DNA of 9,246 bases from Phycisphaerae bacterium (GTDB lineage Bacteria; Planctomycetota; Phycisphaerae; SM23-33): NCBI GenBank assembly GCA_022866005.1, contig JALHTV010000299.1:1-9246 (forward strand), written 5' to 3'. Within the stretch, counting starts at the first letter, position 1. Each line of letters begins with the position of its first letter. Under the pieces are notes generated by a model, which worked only from the letters and a program-made list of their open reading frames with translations, ran no database searches and had not been told where the DNA came from. A program made the position numbers and the translations under genes. Of the stretch, positions 6,571 to 9,246 are shown one piece after another.

Positions 6571-6652
6571 AGGGGGCTCTGAAGGCCCTGCAAGCGAAAT
6601 CCGCAGAAAATTCCGACACCCCGCAAGGCATTATTGCATGTTGCCCAGGGGT

Positions 6653-6676
6653 CTGCGGTTATCACGGAAGCCGCAG
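6653..6676 (+). repeat. Leader hairpin CTGCGG / CCGCAG upstream of purD
   Basis: CTGCGG (6653-6658) pairs with CCGCAG (6671-6676); a TT/AA extension with one bulged base is possible. A second CCGCAG copy at 6601-6606 could pair with the same CTGCGG, giving two exclusive folds. Known purine or PRPP riboswitch features were not recognised. Confidence 0.35.
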
Positions 6677-6711
6677 CCACCCCCTCCGCCCTAGTCGACA
6701 TCGGCTGGCTG

Positions 6712-6740
6712 TGGAATCCGCCGGGCGGGTCGTATACACT
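6712..6740 (+). promoter_or_regulatory. Candidate proximal promoter for purD
   Basis: TGGAAT (6712-6717), 17 bases, TACACT (6735-6740), giving a leader of about 42 bases. The -35 is weak (3 of 6). It is an alternative or addition to the distal candidate at 6542-6570. Confidence 0.3.
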
Positions 6741-6788
6741 GCGCCGGTCTGTGGTAAGCCCCTGAGGCACCGTGGGAAAGGATGGGCG

Positions 6789-8057
6789 ATGAAGATACTA
6801 CTGGTCGGCGGCGGCGGGCGCGAGCATGCCCTGGCTTGGAAGATGGCCTGCTCGCCGCTGTGCGACAAGATGTGGGCCGCCCCGGGAAATCCGGGCATCG
6901 CCCAGCACGCCGAGTGCCTGGACATTCGGGCGATGGACATCGGTGGGATTGTCTCCTTCGTGCGCGACAACGCGGTGGACCTGGTGGTGGTTGGGCCGGA
7001 AGAGCCCCTGGCGGCCGGCCTGGCCGATGCCGTGCGACAGGCCGGGGCCTTGTGTTTCGGGCCCAGCGCCGCGGGCGCGCGCATCGAGTCCGACAAGGCC
7101 TACGCCAAGAACCTCATGCGCGCCGCCAGCGTGCCGACGGCCGAGGCGCGAATCTTCACCGACCTGGGGCTGGCCAAGGACTACGTCCTATCCCGCGATC
7201 ACGGCGTGGCCGTCAAGGCCTCGGGGCTGGCGGCCGGCAAGGGCGTGGTCGTCTGCCTCGAACCTTACCAGGCGGTCAAGCCCCTGGAAGACATGATGGA
7301 GCGCAAGGTCTTCGGGGAGGCGGGCAACACCGTGGTCATCGAGGAACTGCTTGCGGGTCCAGAAGCCACCGTGCTGGCCCTGTGCGACGGGCGGAACATC
7401 TACCCGCTGCCGCCGATCCAGGACCACAAGCCCGTCGGGGACGGTGACACCGGCCCCAACACCGGCGGCATGGGCACCTACAGCCCCGTCCCGCTCGTGG
7501 ACGACAAGGCGATGGACCGCATCGAGCGGGAGATCCTCGTGCCGATCGTGGACGCGATGCGCCGCGACTTCGGCCGCTACGAGGGGGTGCTCTACGCCGG
7601 GCTGATGTTCACCCCCGCCGGCCCCAAGGTCATCGAGTTCAACTGCCGCTTCGGTGACCCGGAGTGCCAACCGCTGATGATGCGCTTCCGCAGCGACCTG
7701 GTGGAGGTCCTGGTCGCCACCGCCCAGCACCGCCTGGACAGGATGACCGTCGAGTTCGATCCGCGCCCGGCGGTGTGCGTGGTGATGGCCTCGGGGGGCT
7801 ATCCCGGCAGCTATGCCAAGGGATACGAGATCACCGGCATCGACCAGGCCGAGGCGCTGGCCGACGTGAAGGTCTTCCACGCGGGCACCGCCTTGCAGGA
7901 CGGCACGCTGGTCAACTCAGGCGGGCGCGTGCTGGGCGTCACGGCCTTGGGGGAGACCCTCGCTGAGGCGCAGCGGCGGGCGTACGAGGCCGTCGCGAAG
8001 ATTCACTGGAAGGACTGCTTCTGCCGGCACGACATCGCGGCCAAGGCGATGCGCTGA
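6789..8057 (+). CDS. purD: Phosphoribosylamine-glycine ligase (GAR synthetase)
   Basis: 422 aa, close to the about 430 aa of E. coli PurD. It joins 5-phosphoribosylamine and glycine with ATP to make glycinamide ribonucleotide, the second step of purine synthesis, in the cytosol. Visible: N-terminal MKILLVGGGGREHALAW (1-17); GPEEPLAAGLAD (69-80); CFGPSAAGARIESDKAYAK (89-107); ATP-grasp segments VAVKASGLAAGKGVVV (140-155) and VVIEELLAGPEATVLALCDG (182-201); PLPPIQDHKPVGDGDTGPNT (206-225) with GGMGTYSP (226-233); metal-binding E283 and N285 in EFNCRFGDPECQ (283-294). The start at 6789 gives the family N-terminus and has AAGGA (6778-6782) 6 bases upstream; the longer frame from 6711 is not supported. 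It stands alone, with no other pur gene in view, and converges on the PilZ gene with only 6 bases between stops. Confidence 0.97.
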   Translation: MKILLVGGGGREHALAWKMACSPLCDKMWAAPGNPGIAQHAECLDIRAMDIGGIVSFVRDNAVDLVVVGPEEPLAAGLADAVRQAGALCFGPSAAGARIESDKAYAKNLMRAASVPTAEARIFTDLGLAKDYVLSRDHGVAVKASGLAAGKGVVVCLEPYQAVKPLEDMMERKVFGEAGNTVVIEELLAGPEATVLALCDGRNIYPLPPIQDHKPVGDGDTGPNTGGMGTYSPVPLVDDKAMDRIEREILVPIVDAMRRDFGRYEGVLYAGLMFTPAGPKVIEFNCRFGDPECQPLMMRFRSDLVEVLVATAQHRLDRMTVEFDPRPAVCVVMASGGYPGSYAKGYEITGIDQAEALADVKVFHAGTALQDGTLVNSGGRVLGVTALGETLAEAQRRAYEAVAKIHWKDCFCRHDIAAKAMR

Positions 8058-8063
8058 AGCCCC

Positions 8064-8426
8064 TCAGACCTCCAGGCCCAGCTCCATCGGGTGGACGAAC
8101 TCCAATGCAGCCCCTGCGCCCTCGCGGTCAGCCAGGGCGTCGTAGCGGACGACCCGCGCGCGGCTGACGAACTCTTCCAGCATGTAGGTGTTGGGTGTCT
8201 GGCGGGGGACGCGAAGAAGCACGTCCACCACGTTGCCGCAGGCCGGCAGCATCTGTGGCGGCAACGGGACGAGCATGCCGCCATCGGAGACGTTGGCCGT
8301 CTTTCCCGTGGCCTCAGCGGCGTCCCCCTGCGACAGCCGCACGGGACACGGCACGGCAAAGCGTTTGTGTCGTCGCCGCTCGGCGCCCTGATACGGTGTG
8401 CCCACGTGCCTTCGAGTTCGCTTCAT
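8064..8426 (-). CDS. PilZ-domain protein (probable cyclic di-GMP receptor)
   Basis: 120 aa, essentially one PilZ domain. Both c-di-GMP binding motifs are intact: RxxxR (R18 to R22, in RRRHKRF) and NxSxxG (N45, S47, G50, in TANVSDGGM). The remainder fits the beta-barrel: VDVLLRV (67-73), SRARVVRY (88-95) and AALEFVHP (106-113). No membrane segment or second domain is present, so it is probably a soluble adaptor that changes behaviour on binding the messenger. Its target (motility, secretion, exopolysaccharide) cannot be told from this context. ATG 8426 has GAGGGG 3 bases upstream, a short spacing; GTG 8405 is an alternative start that keeps the whole domain. It reads in the same direction as the PEP-CTERM gene but with a 171-base gap and its own candidate promoter. 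Confidence 0.88.
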   Translation of the reverse strand: MKRTRRHVGTPYQGAERRRHKRFAVPCPVRLSQGDAAEATGKTANVSDGGMLVPLPPQMLPACGNVVDVLLRVPRQTPNTYMLEEFVSRARVVRYDALADREGAGAALEFVHPMELGLEV

Positions 8427-8441
8427 CTTCCCCTCGATCCT

Positions 8442-8597
8442 TCATCGGACTGCTCTCAGGATAGCACGCCCCGAGCCACCAGGCAAGCGTCCCGCGCGGT
8501 CTGCACCGAAGCGGCCGGGGGAGCGCTTCTTGCGAGTCAGCACCGCGGCGCCCAGGCCCAGCAGGGCCAGTGTGGGTGGGCCTGCCCCGCCGAAGCG
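8442..8597 (-). pseudogene. In-frame second PEP-CTERM-like tail after the TAG stop (remnant or readthrough extension)
   Basis: Continuing past the TAG at 8598-8600 in the same frame gives 51 sense codons before TGA 8442-8444. The first 25 (8523-8597) include PPTLALLGLGAAVLTRKKR, a hydrophobic helix followed by a basic cluster, just like the end of a PEP-CTERM sorting signal, but with GPP where PEP would stand. The following 26 residues (Gly/Arg-rich) resemble nothing. There is no own start or ribosome binding site. It is most simply the decayed original anchor of the upstream gene or of a lost PEP-CTERM gene; amber readthrough is possible but unsupported. Confidence 0.5.
8458..8486 (-). promoter_or_regulatory. 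Candidate sigma-70-type promoter for the PilZ gene
   Basis: On the minus strand TTGCCT (8486-8481), 17 bases, TATCCT (8463-8458). The expected start near 8451 gives a leader of about 25 bases to ATG 8426. It lies downstream of the PEP-CTERM stop, within the stretch that would be read if that stop were bypassed. Confidence 0.4.
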
Positions 8598-9246
8598 CTA
8601 TCCCACCGTGCGATGATTGCGGGGCCGTGCTCCAATCAGAGCAAGACCGCCAGCCAACAACAGACCCGCGGAGGCGGGCTCGGGCAGCGGCGCCCCGGGC
8701 GGCGGCGCCGGCGCCAGAGACCACCCCCAGTTCCCGCCAAACAACGCCAAGTCGCAGGCGTCCACCTGGCCGTCGCCGTTGAAGTCGCACGAGGCCCAGG
8801 TCTGGCTTTCCTTCATCCACGCCCCGCCCATCAACGCCAGGTCTCCACCGTCAACGGCGTGGTCACCGTTGGCGTCCCCAGCCGTCAGGCCCTGGAAGGT
8901 CACCTGCATGGCGAGCTTGGCCGGGGCGTTGGGGTCCGTGACGACGCCCGCGGCGAAGAAGGGGATCGGCAGGAGGGTGTTGGGATCGACCTGCTGGCCG
9001 CCGGTGATGTTGGTGGTGATGTCGTCGAAGCTTCCGGTGATCGAACCGAAGTGCTTCAACACGTAAAACGTGCGGCCCTCCCGCGGGCGCCAGTAACCGG
9101 TCTGGAGGTCCAGCCTGTGTAGCCCGGCGTCTCCGATGATCGCCGCGCTGCTGGGGTCTCCCGCGCCGCTGATGAAGGCTGAGCGAGTCTCGCTTAGCTC
9201 AAAGCTCAAGGTGGCCTCGGCCGAGGCACTGTCGGTGAGCCTTAGG
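8598..9246 (-). CDS. Secreted dockerin-type I / PEP-CTERM anchored protein, C-terminal part (5'-partial)
   Basis: The frame is open to the right edge, so the N-terminus and signal peptide are missing; a TTG at 9209 is only the first start-like codon. Numbering from it, residues 1-108 have a beta-rich, extracellular look (TFYVLKHFGSITGSF, 47-61) and no recognised family. Residues about 109-162 contain two EF-hand-like dockerin loops, DANGDHAVDGGD (112-123) and DFNGDGQVDACD (142-153), each followed by a LAL helix start; Asp/Asn spacing fits calcium binding. Then comes a Pro/Ala linker and a PEP-CTERM signal: PEPAS (176-180), hydrophobic helix (about 181-193), basic end with R195, R197, R200. 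Such proteins are exported and processed by an exosortase. Dockerin plus PEP-CTERM is common in planctomycetes, where the dockerin-like pair is not necessarily cellulosomal. The basic end is weaker than the usual RRRR type. Confidence 0.85.
   Translation of the reverse strand, partial: LRLTDSASAEATLSFELSETRSAFISGAGDPSSAAIIGDAGLHRLDLQTGYWRPREGRTFYVLKHFGSITGSFDDITTNITGGQQVDPNTLLPIPFFAAGVVTDPNAPAKLAMQVTFQGLTAGDANGDHAVDGGDLALMGGAWMKESQTWASCDFNGDGQVDACDLALFGGNWGWSLAPAPPPGAPLPEPASAGLLLAGGLALIGARPRNHRTVG

Larger units (their letters stand above)
6278..6788. other. 511-base gene-free region upstream of purD
   Basis: I find no convincing gene here. The left part (about 6340-6450) is GC-rich with several short inverted repeats, among them GGCCA/TGGCC (6366-6370 and 6382-6386) and GCGCGC/GCGCGC (6400-6405 and 6412-6417), followed by an A7 run at 6418-6424 and a G8 run at 6440-6447. 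A strong hairpin is at 6469-6499. The right part (6505-6740) is clearly more AT-rich than the neighbouring genes, as expected of regulatory DNA, and holds two candidate promoters and a hairpin at 6653-6676. A weak GTG-started frame (6289-6582) is Pro/Ala/Arg-rich with no ribosome binding site. Confidence 0.7.

Noticed and set aside
6289..6582. 97-codon plus-strand frame in the gene-free region
   Set aside because: GTG start without ribosome binding site, Pro/Ala/Arg-rich, runs through the inverted repeats and G8 run; more likely non-coding, though a small protein cannot be excluded.
5354..6631. Minus-strand frame of 425 codons opposite the methyltransferase gene
   Set aside because: Antisense to a gene with intact pterin-binding motifs; the translation has no family features.
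8091..9122. Long plus-strand frame of 343 codons
   Set aside because: It is antisense to the PilZ and dockerin/PEP-CTERM genes, which have clear motifs; it has no recognisable domain and reflects high GC.
1..9246. CRISPR array, insertion sequence, tRNA or rRNA
   Set aside because: No regularly spaced direct repeats, transposase motifs, terminal inverted repeats or cloverleaf-like sequences were seen on reading.

Overview
The window is GC-rich and densely coding. It looks like a chromosomal segment of an anaerobic planctomycete, most likely Phycisphaerae-like. The taxonomic clues are a protein carrying both a dockerin-type EF-hand pair and a PEP-CTERM anchor at the right edge, a small PilZ protein, and siroheme-dependent (Ahb) haem genes, which are typical of anaerobes. 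This placement is inference; there is no rRNA or other marker gene here.

Left part (1-4461, + strand): a tightly packed tetrapyrrole operon. The 3' part of a fused uroporphyrinogen-III methyltransferase/uroporphyrinogen-III synthase runs in from the left edge. Two bases later comes ahbC (12,18-didecarboxysiroheme deacetylase, radical SAM). Its stop overlaps the start of a 694-aa protein that joins a radical SAM haem synthase (AhbD) to two tandem Lrp/AsnC-fold siroheme decarboxylase domains (AhbA-like, then AhbB-like). Together these cover uroporphyrinogen III formation and methylation, siroheme decarboxylation, deacetylation to Fe-coproporphyrin III, and conversion to haem b. Only the oxidation/iron-insertion step (precorrin-2 to siroheme) is not visible. 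The AhbD-AhbA-AhbB fusion is the most striking item in the window.

Middle (4462-6277, + strand): a formate/nitrite transporter (FNT) family channel, then a stand-alone pterin-binding methyltransferase of the AcsE/MtgA type (methyl-THF and corrinoid protein). Each has its own candidate promoter. The pair hints at one-carbon metabolism.

A 511-base gene-free stretch (6278-6788) follows, rich in inverted repeats and holding candidate promoters. It leads into purD (6789-8057, + strand), which ends tail-to-tail, 6 bases from a minus-strand PilZ gene (8064-8426).

Right edge (8442-9246, - strand): the C-terminal part of a secreted dockerin/PEP-CTERM protein. Just past its TAG stop, in the same frame, lies a second PEP-CTERM-like hydrophobic-plus-basic tail, either a remnant or a possible readthrough extension.
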